From positions 124,001-188,000 of the forward strand of contig NZ_KQ948456.1 of assembly GCF_001514115.1 (NCBI RefSeq): a DNA stretch of 64,000 bases, in the 5' to 3' direction. The notes below the pieces were generated by a model. The model was not told the DNA's origin and did not search any database. It worked only from the letters and a program-made list of their open reading frames with translations. Each line of letters starts with the position of its first letter. The stretch's first letter is position 1. The translations under genes were made by a program, and so were the position numbers. Origin of the DNA: Streptomyces olivochromogenes (lineage in GTDB: Bacteria > Actinomycetota > Actinomycetes > Streptomycetales > Streptomycetaceae). Positions 8,311 through 17,493 of this stretch are shown here, piece after piece.

Positions 8311-9576
8311 TCAGGGGACCAGGCTGTCCAGCGGGACGTGCGGGTCGGCGAGTGCCTCGGTGTCCACCTGGGCCCGGGACCGGACCAGCCGCTGGATGGA
8401 TTCCGTGACGTCCCACACATTCACGTTCATCCCGGCCAGCACCCGCCCGTCCTTCATCCAGAAGGCGATGAACTGGCGCTTGCCCGCGTCGCCCCGGATC
8501 ACCACTTCGTCGTACGACCCCGGGGGCGCCCAGCCCGAGTACTCGAGCCCCACGTCGTACTGGTCGGAGAAGAAATAGGGCACGCGGTCGTACGTCGTCT
8601 CGCGGCCCAGCATCGCGCGGGCCGCCGCCGGTCCGCCGTTGAGGGCGTTGGCCCAGTGTTCGACGCGCAGCCGGGTGTCGAAGAGGGCGTGCGGGAAGGA
8701 GGCGACGTCACCGGCGGCGTAGATGTCGGGGTCGGAGGTGCGCAGGCGGTCGTCGACCGCGATACCGCCGCCGTGCGCGCGGTCGGCGATCTCCAGACCC
8801 GCGGCCTCGGCGAGACCGATGCGCGGCGCCGCCCCGATGGCCGCGAGTACGTCGTGGGCCGGGTGCTCCTCACCGTCGTCGGTGCGGGCGGCCAGGACCA
8901 TGCCGTCCTGGCCGACGATCTCGGTGAGCCGGGCCCCGAAGTGGAAGCGGACGCCGTGCTCGCGGTGCAGCTCGGCGAAGAGCTGGCCGAGCTCGGGGCC
9001 GAGGACCGCGTGCAGCGGGGTCTGGTTGTGCTCGACGACGGTGACCTCGGCACCGTACTCGCGGGCCGCCGCCGCGACCTCCAGGCCGATCCAGCCCCCG
9101 CCCGCGATCACGATGTGGCCGTTGTCACGGCCGAGCGCGGCCAGGACGCCCTTGAGCCGTTCGGCGTGGGCGAGGCGGCGCAGATGGTGGACGCCCGCGA
9201 GATCCGTCCCGGGGATGTCGAGGCGGCGCGGCTCGGCGCCGGTCGCGAGGAGCAGCTTGTCGTAGTGGACGAGGGTGCCGTCGTCGCCGAAGCGGACGGT
9301 CTTCGCCGTGCGGTCGATGGCGTCGACGGTCTGGCCGAGGTGCAGCTCCACGTCGTTCTGCGCGTACCAGGCGGGTTCGTGCACGAAGACGCTGTCCCGC
9401 TCCTCCTTGCCGAGCAGATAGCCCTTGGAGAGCGGCGGGCGCTCGTAAGGGTGGTCACGTTCGTCGCAGATCAGTATCACGCGGCCGGTGAAACCCTCCG
9501 CTCGGAGCGTCTCGGCCGCCTTGGCGCCGGCCAGGCCTCCTCCGACGATGACGAATGTCTGATCCGCGTCGACCAC
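8311..9576 (-). CDS. FAD-dependent NAD(P)/ferredoxin reductase-type oxidoreductase
   Basis: This is a pyridine nucleotide-disulfide-type flavoprotein (421 residues). An FAD-binding Rossmann motif (VIVGGGLAGAKAAE) sits at the N-terminus, an NAD(P) motif (IVIAGGGWIGLEVAAAA) lies near residue 150, and the second FAD contact IYAAGDVA follows near 280. The C-terminal domain resembles BphA4/rubredoxin-type ferredoxin reductases. It probably moves electrons from NAD(P)H to a ferredoxin, perhaps for a cytochrome P450, but no partner is adjacent. GTG 9576 was chosen because GAGGAG lies seven bases before it. It is flanked by dgt (91 bases upstream) and dnaG, so the three may share a transcript. Confidence 0.85.
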   Translation of the reverse strand: MVDADQTFVIVGGGLAGAKAAETLRAEGFTGRVILICDERDHPYERPPLSKGYLLGKEERDSVFVHEPAWYAQNDVELHLGQTVDAIDRTAKTVRFGDDGTLVHYDKLLLATGAEPRRLDIPGTDLAGVHHLRRLAHAERLKGVLAALGRDNGHIVIAGGGWIGLEVAAAAREYGAEVTVVEHNQTPLHAVLGPELGQLFAELHREHGVRFHFGARLTEIVGQDGMVLAARTDDGEEHPAHDVLAAIGAAPRIGLAEAAGLEIADRAHGGGIAVDDRLRTSDPDIYAAGDVASFPHALFDTRLRVEHWANALNGGPAAARAMLGRETTYDRVPYFFSDQYDVGLEYSGWAPPGSYDEVVIRGDAGKRQFIAFWMKDGRVLAGMNVNVWDVTESIQRLVRSRAQVDTEALADPHVPLDSLVP

Positions 9577-9667
9577 TTGATGCCTCCTCGTAACGTTGTC
9601 GCCAGGCGAGCGTCCCGCACGCAGCGTGATGCGGGAAGAGGGAGTGGCCCGATCAGGCCACGCAGGG

Positions 9668-10981
9668 TCACACTCCGCCGCCGCCTGTGGGGCGCATGGT
9701 GAGCCTGAGATGCAGTGAACGTGCCGAGGCGTCGGTGAGCGAGGCAATCTGGTCGACGATCACCCGCTTGCGCGCACGATCGTCCCCTGCCTCGTCGAAC
9801 AGCGCACGGAACTGCGGGTCAAGACCGTCCGGGGCACGGGTGGTGAGCGCCTCGGCCAGCTCGGCGACGACGATCCGCTGATCGGCGCGCAGCCGCTCCT
9901 GCTCGGCGCGCTGCATGACGTACCGGTCGGCGACGGCCTTGAGGACGGCGCACTCGTGGCGGGCGGCGCGCGGGACGACCAGCTCCGCCGCGTACCGGGT
10001 GAGCCGGCCGGTGCCGTACCGCGCGCGGGTGGCGCCCTCGGCGGCCAGGCAGAAGCGGCCGATGAGCTGGCTGGTGGCGTCCTTCAACCGGGCCTGCGCG
10101 ACGGCCGATCCGTCGTACCCGTGCGGCCACCACTCCTGTTCCAGGAGCCGGTCGAGGGCCTCGGAGAGCTCGGCCGGGTCGGTGTCCGCGGGCACGTAAC
10201 GGCCGATGGCGACCTTGAAGATCTCCTCGCGTTCCGGCTCGGCGTGCAGGCAGTTGGGGTCGATGTGGCCGGCGTGCAGACCGTCCTCGACGTCGTGCAC
10301 CGAGTACGCCACGTCGTCGGACCAGTCCATGACCTGGGCCTCGAAGCACGTACGGGTGCCGGGGGCGCCCTTGCGGGCCCAGTCGAAGACCGGCCGGTCG
10401 TCCTCGTAGGCCCCGAACTTCGGTGAGGCGGGGTCGGCGGGGTGGGCGCCGCGCGGCCAGGGGTACTTGGTGGCGGCGTCGAGGGCGGCGCGGGTGAGGT
10501 TCAGTCCCACGCTGACGAGTTCGCCCGTCTCCTGCGAGTGGACGAAGCGCTTGGGTTCGATCCTGGTCAGGAGGCGCAGCGACTGCGCGTTGCCCTCGAA
10601 GCCGCCGCAGTCCTCCGCGAACTCGTTCAGCGCCTGTTCGCCGTTGTGTCCGAAGGGCGGGTGGCCGAGGTCGTGGGAGAGGCAGGCCGCCTCGACGAGG
10701 TCGGGGTCGCAGCCGAGGGCGGCGCCGAGCTCGCGGCCGACCTGGGCGCACTCCAGGGAGTGGGTGAGGCGGGTGCGGGCGCTGGCATCCCAGGCCTGAC
10801 TGCGCGTGCCGGGGGTGACGACCTGGGTCTTGCCCGCGAGGCGGCGCAGCGCGGAGGAGTGCAGCACGCGTGCGCGGTCGCGCTGGAAGGCGGTGCGGCC
10901 TGGACGTTTGTCGGGCTCTACGGCCCAGCGCTCGACTGACGTCGGGTCGTACTCGTCGGAGAGGGGTGCGGTGCCGTCCAT
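9668..10981 (-). CDS. dgt: Deoxyguanosinetriphosphate triphosphohydrolase-like protein
   Basis: This is an HD-domain dNTP triphosphohydrolase of 437 residues, which splits dNTPs to nucleoside plus tripolyphosphate and so balances dNTP pools. The metal ligands are readable: the first His in RTRLTHSLE, the His-Asp pair in CLSHDLGHPPFGHNGE, and a later Asp in VMDWSDDVAYSVHDVEDG. Length is normal for the short (Gram-positive) dgt branch. The initiating ATG reads MDGTAPLSDEYDP. It is first in a minus-strand set with the flavoprotein gene and dnaG, a conserved context that links dNTP supply with priming of replication. Confidence 0.92.
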   Translation of the reverse strand: MDGTAPLSDEYDPTSVERWAVEPDKRPGRTAFQRDRARVLHSSALRRLAGKTQVVTPGTRSQAWDASARTRLTHSLECAQVGRELGAALGCDPDLVEAACLSHDLGHPPFGHNGEQALNEFAEDCGGFEGNAQSLRLLTRIEPKRFVHSQETGELVSVGLNLTRAALDAATKYPWPRGAHPADPASPKFGAYEDDRPVFDWARKGAPGTRTCFEAQVMDWSDDVAYSVHDVEDGLHAGHIDPNCLHAEPEREEIFKVAIGRYVPADTDPAELSEALDRLLEQEWWPHGYDGSAVAQARLKDATSQLIGRFCLAAEGATRARYGTGRLTRYAAELVVPRAARHECAVLKAVADRYVMQRAEQERLRADQRIVVAELAEALTTRAPDGLDPQFRALFDEAGDDRARKRVIVDQIASLTDASARSLHLRLTMRPTGGGGV

Positions 10982-11074
10982 GCTTCGACAGTAAGCGTCG
11001 ACAGTGACAATCAGGGCGTTGCGGGGCGCCTGCGCGTCTGCCGGGTGCTGTTTTCGGGCGGGTGCGGGATCATT

Positions 11075-11113
11075 GTGGCTTGTCGCGCAGTTCCCCGCGC
11101 CCCTTTGGGGCGC
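11075..11113. repeat. Dispersed intergenic repeat copy with terminator hairpin
   Basis: This is a copy of the CGCGCAGTTCCCCGCGCCCC element followed by the stem GCGCCCC-TTT-GGGGCGC at 11097-11113. It lies between the upstream end of dgt and the stop of the CbiX-like gene, the position expected for a transcription terminator of the latter. Related copies occur at 4620, 4709, 41777 and 62344. Confidence 0.7.
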
Positions 11114-11129
11114 TGCCGTTGCCCTCGTT

Positions 11130-12089
11130 TCAGACTGCCGCCAGTGTCTGCTCCGTGGTGGCCGGGGTCGCCACGGCCTGGTCGTAGCGGTGCAGGATCA
11201 GGCGGGCCATCGCGGCGTGGGCGCCCAGCGGGGCGGCGGCGATCCAGGGGGCGGCCGCGGCGCACTCGGTGGCGAAGCGGCCGGGCGCGGTGAAGTAGGA
11301 GGCGACGGCGATGCGGTGGCGGCCACGCGCGGCCAGGGCCCGCACGGCGGCGGCGACGGTGGGCGCGGCGGCGGAGGCGTACGCGGGGACGACGGGCACG
11401 CCGAGGCGTTCGGCCAGCAGCTGGGCGGTGCGGCGGGTGTCGATGATCGACTCCGGGTCGCGCGAGCCCGCGGCGGCGAGCACGACCCCGCCGGCGCGCC
11501 GCGCCGCGTCGCTCATCCCGGTCCGCCAGCCGGCCTCGACGAGCCGCGCGTACAGCGTCTCGACGAGCAGGGGGTGCGGGCCGAGCGGGGCGGCGATACG
11601 GGCCCGCAGTCCCGGTACGGCGGCCGCGGCCGCGGGGATGTCCCGCTTGACGTGGTAGCCGCGGCTGAGCAGCAGCGGCACGAGGACGGCACCGTCGGCC
11701 CCGCCGGCACCGTCCTCGGCGGCGAGGGAGGCGAGTGTGTCGGCCAGCAGCGGTTCGTTCAGCTCGATGTGGCCGAGGTGCACGGACAGGTGCGGGCGCA
11801 GCTCGCGGACGCGCTCGATCAGGGTGCGTACGGTGCTCAGCGCGCGCGGGTCGCGGCTGCCGTGCGCGACGAGGACGAGCGGCGGCGGCGCGGGACGGCG
11901 GGCCCCGTTCAGCGACACGAGGCTGAGCTGACTGCCGAGCTGGCTGGTGATCGCGTTCATGAGTTGCGCCGTACTGTCGAGGTGGGCGCCACCGAGCGGG
12001 GGCCCGCCGGTGGGGGTACCCGCACTCGGGCGAAACCGAGAGTGGGGGAGGGTTCTGGACTCGTCGTGAGAGGGGTTCGACGCCGTCAT
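11130..12089 (-). CDS. Sirohydrochlorin chelatase family protein (CbiX-like)
   Basis: This protein (319 residues) contains two tandem class II chelatase-like halves. The first opens with LVLVAHGSRDPRAL, in which the His would bind the metal, and carries a partner motif near VPLLLSRGYHVKRDIP; the second has VVLAAAGSRDPES with Ala in place of the His. Such enzymes insert Fe (siroheme) or Co (cobalamin) into sirohydrochlorin. A siroheme role would fit the siroheme-dependent nirB about 11 kb away, but that link is inference. The N-terminal 60 residues are low complexity and Pro/Gly rich; an internal start (MNAITSQLGSQ) is an alternative to ATG 12089. The repeat hairpin follows the stop. Confidence 0.8.
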   Translation of the reverse strand: MTASNPSHDESRTLPHSRFRPSAGTPTGGPPLGGAHLDSTAQLMNAITSQLGSQLSLVSLNGARRPAPPPLVLVAHGSRDPRALSTVRTLIERVRELRPHLSVHLGHIELNEPLLADTLASLAAEDGAGGADGAVLVPLLLSRGYHVKRDIPAAAAAVPGLRARIAAPLGPHPLLVETLYARLVEAGWRTGMSDAARRAGGVVLAAAGSRDPESIIDTRRTAQLLAERLGVPVVPAYASAAAPTVAAAVRALAARGRHRIAVASYFTAPGRFATECAAAAPWIAAAPLGAHAAMARLILHRYDQAVATPATTEQTLAAV

Positions 12090-12315
12090 GGACCGATGGT
12101 GACGGTACGAGGTTGCGGCGCGGTTGCACAGGCGTGTCAGGTGTTTTCCGGCGGTTCACGGCCCGGTGCGATGGCGGTGTGAGCACCTCCCACCTGCGCT
12201 TCCGCGACGCCGGGTGAACCCGGTCACGGCATCCGGGCGAACCGAACGGGCTTACGCTGCGTCCCCATCTGTCGAACACCGACGTGATCGGACGCCACCG
12301 GGGGGACGAACAACC

Positions 12316-13023
12316 ATGCCGCGCCTGCCGCACCCGAGGATCCTCAGACCGCGGCTGCCCCGCCTGCCGCGCACCCGCGCCGGGCAGCGGCGGGCCGTGC
12401 AGACGGTCATGCTGCTGTGCGTGCTGGCGCTGCTTCCGGTGACCTGGCTGTACGTGAGCACGGCCGACGGGCTGCGTACGACGGCCGACGCGCCGCGCAC
12501 CGAGGTCGCGGTGGTGTTCGGGGCCGGCCTGTGGAACGGCGAGCCGTCCCCATACCTCGCGCACCGGCTGGACGCGGCGGCGAAGCTGTACCGGGCCGGG
12601 CGGATCGAGGCCGTGCTCGTCACCGGGGACAACAGCCGCAAGGACTACGACGAACCGGACGCGATGCGGGCCTATCTGACGAAGCGTGGGGTGCCGGACC
12701 GGCGGATCGTCAGCGACTACGCCGGGTTCGACACCTGGGACTCCTGTGTGCGGGCCCGGAAGATCTTCGGCGTCCACGAGGCCGTGCTGATCAGCCAGAA
12801 CTTCCACATCCGGCGGGCCGTCGCGCTGTGCCGGGCGGCGGGCGTGCGGTCGTACGGCATCGGAGTCGACGCCACCCACGACGTCACCTGGTACTACGGG
12901 GGCACCCGCGAGGTGTTCGCGGCCGGGAAGGCCCTGCTGGACGCGGTGTTCAAGCCCGATCCGCAGTTCCTGGGGCCCAAGGAGCCGGGGGTCGCGCGGG
13001 CCCTCGCGGCGGCGCGGAAGTGA
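12316..13023 (+). CDS. SanA/YdcF-type membrane protein (DUF218)
   Basis: This 235-residue protein has a basic N-terminus, one membrane segment (residues 28-50, QTVMLLCVLALLPVTWLYV), and an outside domain with the DUF218 features VVFGAGLWNGEPSPYLAHRL, VLVTGDNSRKDYDEPDAM and ISQNFHIRRAVALCR. E. coli SanA belongs to this family and affects envelope barrier function; its biochemical activity is not established. The ATG was chosen because the membrane segment follows at a normal distance and the frame further upstream lacks bias. Its stop overlaps the GTG of the next gene (GTGA), suggesting a two-gene operon. Confidence 0.82.
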   Translation: MPRLPHPRILRPRLPRLPRTRAGQRRAVQTVMLLCVLALLPVTWLYVSTADGLRTTADAPRTEVAVVFGAGLWNGEPSPYLAHRLDAAAKLYRAGRIEAVLVTGDNSRKDYDEPDAMRAYLTKRGVPDRRIVSDYAGFDTWDSCVRARKIFGVHEAVLISQNFHIRRAVALCRAAGVRSYGIGVDATHDVTWYYGGTREVFAAGKALLDAVFKPDPQFLGPKEPGVARALAAARK

Positions 13024-14561
13024 GGGCGGTCATCGATCCCGCCGGTCTGACGCCCGCGGAACGCCGTGTCTGGGAGGCCTTTCCGCTCGGCGAGGGCGTC
13101 GACTTCCGCGAGGAACCCGCCTCCGCCTCCTGCGCCGACTCCGGCGGGAACCCCGCCGACGACCCCGCGGCCGGCGCCTCCTGGGGCCCCGAGCGGACCG
13201 TGCGCGCCGAGGTGCTGCGGGCGCTGCTGATCGACGGACCGGCGCACGACGGCGAGATAGCCGGCCTGAAGCTCACCGGCGCGCGCATCACCGGACAGCT
13301 GGATCTCGTGTACGGGACGGTCGAACAGGCCGTGCAGCTGCGGTTCTGCCACTTCGAGCAGCCTCTGAAGCTGTACGGGGCGCAGCTGCGCGCCCTGGTA
13401 CTGAGCGACTCGGTGCTCCCCGGGCTCAAGGCCGGCAACCTGCGCGTCGACGGGGTGCTGCGGCTCAGCTGCTGCCGGGTCAGCGGGCCGATACGGCTCC
13501 AGGGCGCGAAGATCTCCGGCGCCGTGTTCGTCAACGGGGCGCGGCTGGGCCGCCCGGCGGCACTGGACACCCCGGACACGGAGACGTCCGCGGAACCGGT
13601 TCTCCAGCTCAACCACGCGGCCATCGGCACCGACCTGTGGGCCGTCGGCCTCCTCGCGCACGGCCAGGTACGGCTGAACGGGGCCACGGTCGGCGGTCAG
13701 GTGAACCTCGACGACGCCGATCTGCGCGTACCTGCGGGCGAGACCGCCCTGCACGCCGAGACCCTGTCGGTCGGCACCGACCTGCGGGCCGTGCGGCTGC
13801 GCGCGCGGGGCCGGGTCAACCTGAGCGGGTCGAGGATTCCCCACCAGCTGAATCTGGCCTACGCCCGGCTGTCCAACCCCGGGGGTCCGGCCCTGCGCGC
13901 CAGCAGCTGTGTCATCGGCGAGCTGTGGCTGCGCGAGGCCGCGCCGATCGTGGGCACCGTGAACCTGCGCCGCTCCCAGCTGGACCTTCTGCACGTGCCT
14001 CCGGGGGTGTGGCCCGACCGCGTCCGGATCGACGGCCTCGGCTACCGCACCCTCGCCCCGCATCTGCCCGCCGAGCAGCGACTGCCGCTGCTGGAACGCG
14101 AGGAGGGCGGCTATCTTCCCTACGCCTACGAGCAGTTGGCCGCCGCCTACCGCACAGCGGGCGACGACGCCGCCGCGCGCACCGTCCAGCTGGCCAAACT
14201 CCGCCGGCACCGCCGCACCCTCCCCCGCTACGCCAGGTTCTGGGGCCGGCTCCAGGACGTGGCCGTCGGCTACGGCTACCGGCCGATGCGCGCGGCGGGC
14301 TGGCTGCTGTTGCTGCTGTGCACCGGCGCCACCGCCTTCACACTGCACCATCCGCCCGCCCTGAAGCCCGCCGAGGCGCCCGGCTTCAACCCGGTCTTCT
14401 ACACCCTCGACCTGCTGCTGCCCCTCGTCGACTTCGGTCAGGAGACGGCCTTCGCGCCGCGCGGCTGGTACCAGTGGCTCTCGTATCTGCTGATCGCCGT
14501 CGGCTGGATCCTGGCCACGACGATCGCGGCGGGCGTCACACGCTCCCTGAACCGCCAGTAG
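13020..14561 (+). CDS. Membrane protein with pentapeptide-like beta-helix
   Basis: This is a 513-residue protein of unknown function, often annotated in streptomycetes as a membrane-associated oxidoreductase, although I see no redox motif. Residues 80-330 hold degenerate beta-helix repeats (GLKLTGARITGQLDL, GNLRVDGVLRLSCCRVSGPI, LNGATVGGQVNLDDADL). An Arg/Tyr-rich helical stretch follows, then two C-terminal membrane segments (GWLLLLLCTGATAF and LSYLLIAVGWILATTIA). The GTG start overlaps the stop of the SanA-type gene by four bases, so the products may act together at the membrane. Between the two membrane segments sits a short pore-loop-like stretch. Confidence 0.75.
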   Translation: MRAVIDPAGLTPAERRVWEAFPLGEGVDFREEPASASCADSGGNPADDPAAGASWGPERTVRAEVLRALLIDGPAHDGEIAGLKLTGARITGQLDLVYGTVEQAVQLRFCHFEQPLKLYGAQLRALVLSDSVLPGLKAGNLRVDGVLRLSCCRVSGPIRLQGAKISGAVFVNGARLGRPAALDTPDTETSAEPVLQLNHAAIGTDLWAVGLLAHGQVRLNGATVGGQVNLDDADLRVPAGETALHAETLSVGTDLRAVRLRARGRVNLSGSRIPHQLNLAYARLSNPGGPALRASSCVIGELWLREAAPIVGTVNLRRSQLDLLHVPPGVWPDRVRIDGLGYRTLAPHLPAEQRLPLLEREEGGYLPYAYEQLAAAYRTAGDDAAARTVQLAKLRRHRRTLPRYARFWGRLQDVAVGYGYRPMRAAGWLLLLLCTGATAFTLHHPPALKPAEAPGFNPVFYTLDLLLPLVDFGQETAFAPRGWYQWLSYLLIAVGWILATTIAAGVTRSLNRQ

Positions 14562-14644
14562 CCAGTAGGCGCCATGACTCGAAACAGTGAACGGCTCCTG
14601 GGAACACGCCTGTTGGCAGGTGCCCCCGGCACTAGCATGGCCGC

Positions 14645-16783
14645 GTGACGCAGGAGTTCAGCTATCGCTGGGGCCATTCCGCACTCACCGCCGACTTCGA
14701 TCTGGACCGCCGCACACCCCGCCTGGTCCGGCTGACCGTGCCCGGCGAACCGGAGCCCAAATGCGCCGCCGAGGCCGCCGGGGCCGCGCTGCCGCTCGTC
14801 GACGTGACCCTCCTCGGGCAGGGCACCGGCTGGTCCGGTCCGCGCTTCACCGGTACGGCGCTCGGGCAGCGCCTGACCCACCGCGCCCACCACGCGGCGT
14901 ACGGCGACGGCTGGCACCACCTCACCGTCCAACTCCAGGACAGACGGGGCGGTCTGACCGTCTTCGTCGAGTACTCCTCACCGGACGCGGTACCGGTGCT
15001 GCGCGCCCGCGTCCGGATCCGCAACGACGGTGACACACCCGTCACCGTGCGCTCGGTGAGCAGTCTGCTGCTGGGCGCGCTGCCCTCGCCCGACGTACTC
15101 GACGTGCACCGGGCACGCAACGACTGGCTCGCCGAATGCCGTTGGTACACCGAGGAGTTGCGGGAGTCCTTACCCGACGTGGGCCGGGCGTTCCACGGGC
15201 ACGACGGGCGGGCCGGGGTGCGGCTGGCCGGGCGCGGGAGCTGGCCCACCGACGGGCATCTGGCGATGGGCGCGCTCACCGACCGCACCGACGGGCGCTG
15301 CTGGCTCTGGCAGATCGAGTCCGCCGCGAGCTGGCTGTGGGAGGCGGGCGAGGCGGACCACCACACGTACCTCTCCCTGAGCGGTCCGACCGCCGACGAC
15401 CACCAATGGCATCAGGTCCTGTCCCCCGGCGCGGAGTTCGTCTCCGAGTACGCGGCCCTCGCGCTCGGCGACGGCTTCGACGGGGCACTCACCGCGCTGA
15501 CCGACTACCGCCGCCGGATCCGCCGCCCGCACCCCGACCACGACCGGCTCCCCGTCGTCTTCAACGACTACATGAACACCCTCATGGGCGACCCGACCAC
15601 CGAGAAGCTGCTGCCGCTGATCGACGCGGCGGCCGCGGCGGGCGCGGAGTACTTCTGCGTCGACGCCGGGTGGTACGACGACGAGGACGGGGACGGGGAC
15701 GGAGATGCGGAGGGGGACACGGGCGGGGGCGGGGACGGAGACACGGGCGGGGACGGCGGCGGGGGCTGGTGGGACAGTGTCGGCGCCTGGCTGCCGTCGG
15801 CGCGGCGCTTCCCCGGCCCGGACGGCCTCCACGCCGTGCTCGGCCGGATCCGGGAGCGCGGGATGGTGCCGGGGCTGTGGCTGGAGCCGGAGGTGGTCGG
15901 CGTCCGCAGTCCGCTCGCCACCGAGCTGCCGGACGAGGCCTTCCTGCGCCACGGAGGCGGTGTGCGCGTCACCGAACAGGGCCGCCACCAGCTGGACCTG
16001 ACGCATCCGGCCGCCCGCGCGCACCTCGACCGGACGGTCGACCGGCTCGTCGGCGAGTGGGGCGTGGGCTATCTCAAGCTCGACTACAACATCACCACTT
16101 CCGCGCCCGGGCTCCTCGACCACACGCGCGCCTGGCTCTCCTGGCTGTCGGCCGTCCTGGACCGCCACCCGGGTCTGGTCGTCGAGAACTGCGGTTCGGG
16201 CGGGCTGCGCATGGACGGCGCGTCGTTGGCGGTGGCCCAGCTCCAGTCCACCTCCGACCAGCAGGACCCCCTGCGCTACCCGCCCATCGCGGCCGCCGCG
16301 CCGACCGCGGTGCCGCCCGAGCAGGGTGCCGTGTGGGCGTACCCGCAACCGGAGTTCACGGACGAGGAGATCGCCTTCACCCTCGGCTCGGCGCTGCTGG
16401 GGCGGGTTCATCTCTCCGGGCGTCTGGACCGCATGACGCCGCACCAACTCGGCCTCGTGCGAGAGGCGTTGGTGACGTACAAGGCCGTCCGGGGCGATCT
16501 GTGCCGGTCGGTGCCGTTCTGGCCGCTGGGGCTGCCCGGGTGGCGGGACGCGTGGGTGGCGCTGGGGATGCGGGTGCCGTTCCTCGACACCACGTATGTG
16601 CTGGTGTGGCGCAGAGCGGGCGACGATCCCGAAGTCGCCCTGCCTGCGGCGCACTTGACGGGGCGGGAGGTGCGGGTCGACGTACTGCACGGGTCGGCGG
16701 GGCCGGTGGCCTGGGACGGGTCGGCGCTGCGGGTGACGTTGCCGGAGGCTCCGTCGGTGCTGCTGACGCGGCTCACCGTGTAG
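14645..16783 (+). CDS. Alpha-galactosidase, GH36
   Basis: This is a 712-residue GH36-type alpha-galactosidase or related melibiase that removes terminal alpha-galactosyl groups. An N-terminal beta-sandwich leads into the barrel (VFNDYMNTL, FCVDAGWY, GLWLEPEVVG). The nucleophile lies in GYLKLDYN at Asp480 and the acid/base in STSDQQDP at Asp538; ENCGSGGLRMD is also present. No signal peptide is visible, so the enzyme should be cytoplasmic. An Asp/Gly-only stretch of 30 residues (345-374) is inserted right after DAGWY and before WWDSVGAW, inside the catalytic barrel. The GTG start has no clear ribosome site. Confidence 0.88.
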   Translation: MTQEFSYRWGHSALTADFDLDRRTPRLVRLTVPGEPEPKCAAEAAGAALPLVDVTLLGQGTGWSGPRFTGTALGQRLTHRAHHAAYGDGWHHLTVQLQDRRGGLTVFVEYSSPDAVPVLRARVRIRNDGDTPVTVRSVSSLLLGALPSPDVLDVHRARNDWLAECRWYTEELRESLPDVGRAFHGHDGRAGVRLAGRGSWPTDGHLAMGALTDRTDGRCWLWQIESAASWLWEAGEADHHTYLSLSGPTADDHQWHQVLSPGAEFVSEYAALALGDGFDGALTALTDYRRRIRRPHPDHDRLPVVFNDYMNTLMGDPTTEKLLPLIDAAAAAGAEYFCVDAGWYDDEDGDGDGDAEGDTGGGGDGDTGGDGGGGWWDSVGAWLPSARRFPGPDGLHAVLGRIRERGMVPGLWLEPEVVGVRSPLATELPDEAFLRHGGGVRVTEQGRHQLDLTHPAARAHLDRTVDRLVGEWGVGYLKLDYNITTSAPGLLDHTRAWLSWLSAVLDRHPGLVVENCGSGGLRMDGASLAVAQLQSTSDQQDPLRYPPIAAAAPTAVPPEQGAVWAYPQPEFTDEEIAFTLGSALLGRVHLSGRLDRMTPHQLGLVREALVTYKAVRGDLCRSVPFWPLGLPGWRDAWVALGMRVPFLDTTYVLVWRRAGDDPEVALPAAHLTGREVRVDVLHGSAGPVAWDGSALRVTLPEAPSVLLTRLTV

Positions 16784-16946
16784 CGGACGAGGTGTTCGGT
16801 GGTTTCGGAATGTTCGAGGTGTTCGGTGGTTTCGAGGTGTTCGTTGGCCTCGACGAGCACGAGTTGATCCCGAGTCCCAGAGCGGCCCCCGCACCCGCGC
16901 CGCCCAGTGCGAGGAGACGGCGCCGGGTGATGTGGCTGTCGGTCAT
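16773..16946 (-). pseudogene. Short ORF with Tat signal, probable truncated secreted protein
   Basis: A 57-codon ORF runs antisense to the 3' end of the alpha-galactosidase gene. It starts MTDSHITRRRLLALGGAG, a textbook twin-arginine signal (RRRLLALGG) with an Ala/Gly hydrophobic core and a SC pair that could act as a lipobox-like site. It then dissolves into repeats of PNTS and stops. Nothing resembling a mature domain follows, so it looks like the stump of a Tat-exported protein whose body was lost or replaced by a TTCGAGGTG-type DNA repeat (16788-16853). It has no strong ribosome site. A genuine micro-lipoprotein is possible but less likely. Confidence 0.4.
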
Positions 16947-17082
16947 GGCGGGACCCTAGGGGCGGCCCGGGGCGCGACCGCGGGGGCGCGCGGAGTCACG
17001 CGGACTCGCCACCCGCACGAGTGGGCTCCGTGATGACAGGTGCGCCCGGTGCCCTCAACGACGGACTTGCCAGTCCCCGCCC

Positions 17083-17493
17083 TCAACGACGGACGTGCCA
17101 GTCCCCGCCCTCAACGAGCGTCCCGCCGGCCCGCAGCCGCGCGGCGACGGCGGGAGCGGCCACGTACACCCAGGCCCGTACGGCCGTGCCGTCCGCGCGG
17201 GTCACCTCCCGCGCCACCCGCTCGTACAGGTTGCGAGGGTCGCCCGGCACGTACTCCTCCAGCCGGTCCAGCGCACCGAGCAACTGCCCGTACGCCTCCG
17301 GGAGCGCGGTGACCAACTCCCCGCGCACGACACCTCCGGGCTCCTCGACGGCGTACGGATATCCGGGCCCTTCGTACAGCACGGCTCCCCGCATCCGGCC
17401 GGGCTCCTCCGACTCCGTGCGGCCGCGGAGGAACAGGTCGTGGTTGTGCCCGCCGGGACGCAGGGTTCCGTAGACGAAGAAGGGGACGGTCAC
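17083..17493 (-). CDS. Gamma-glutamylcyclotransferase-like (GGCT/AIG2) protein
   Basis: This 136-residue GGCT-fold protein opens with the family signature VPFFVYGTLRPGG and continues with GAVLYEGPGYPYAVEEPGG and VRGELV, followed by LGALDRLEEYVPGDP, where Glu is the usual acid residue. The family includes gamma-glutamylamine cyclotransferases that release 5-oxoproline; the substrate here is unknown. GTG 17493 overlaps the stop of cutA (GTGA), so translation is coupled. The 3' end and following DNA contain three copies of a GTCCCCGCCCTCAACGA-type direct repeat (about 17050-17120), which shapes the last residues. Confidence 0.8.
   Translation of the reverse strand: MTVPFFVYGTLRPGGHNHDLFLRGRTESEEPGRMRGAVLYEGPGYPYAVEEPGGVVRGELVTALPEAYGQLLGALDRLEEYVPGDPRNLYERVAREVTRADGTAVRAWVYVAAPAVAARLRAGGTLVEGGDWHVRR

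Noticed and set aside
6005..8578. 857-codon open frame on the plus strand opposite dnaG
   Set aside because: Antisense to the conserved dnaG gene and its neighbours; no recognisable motif and no ribosome site.
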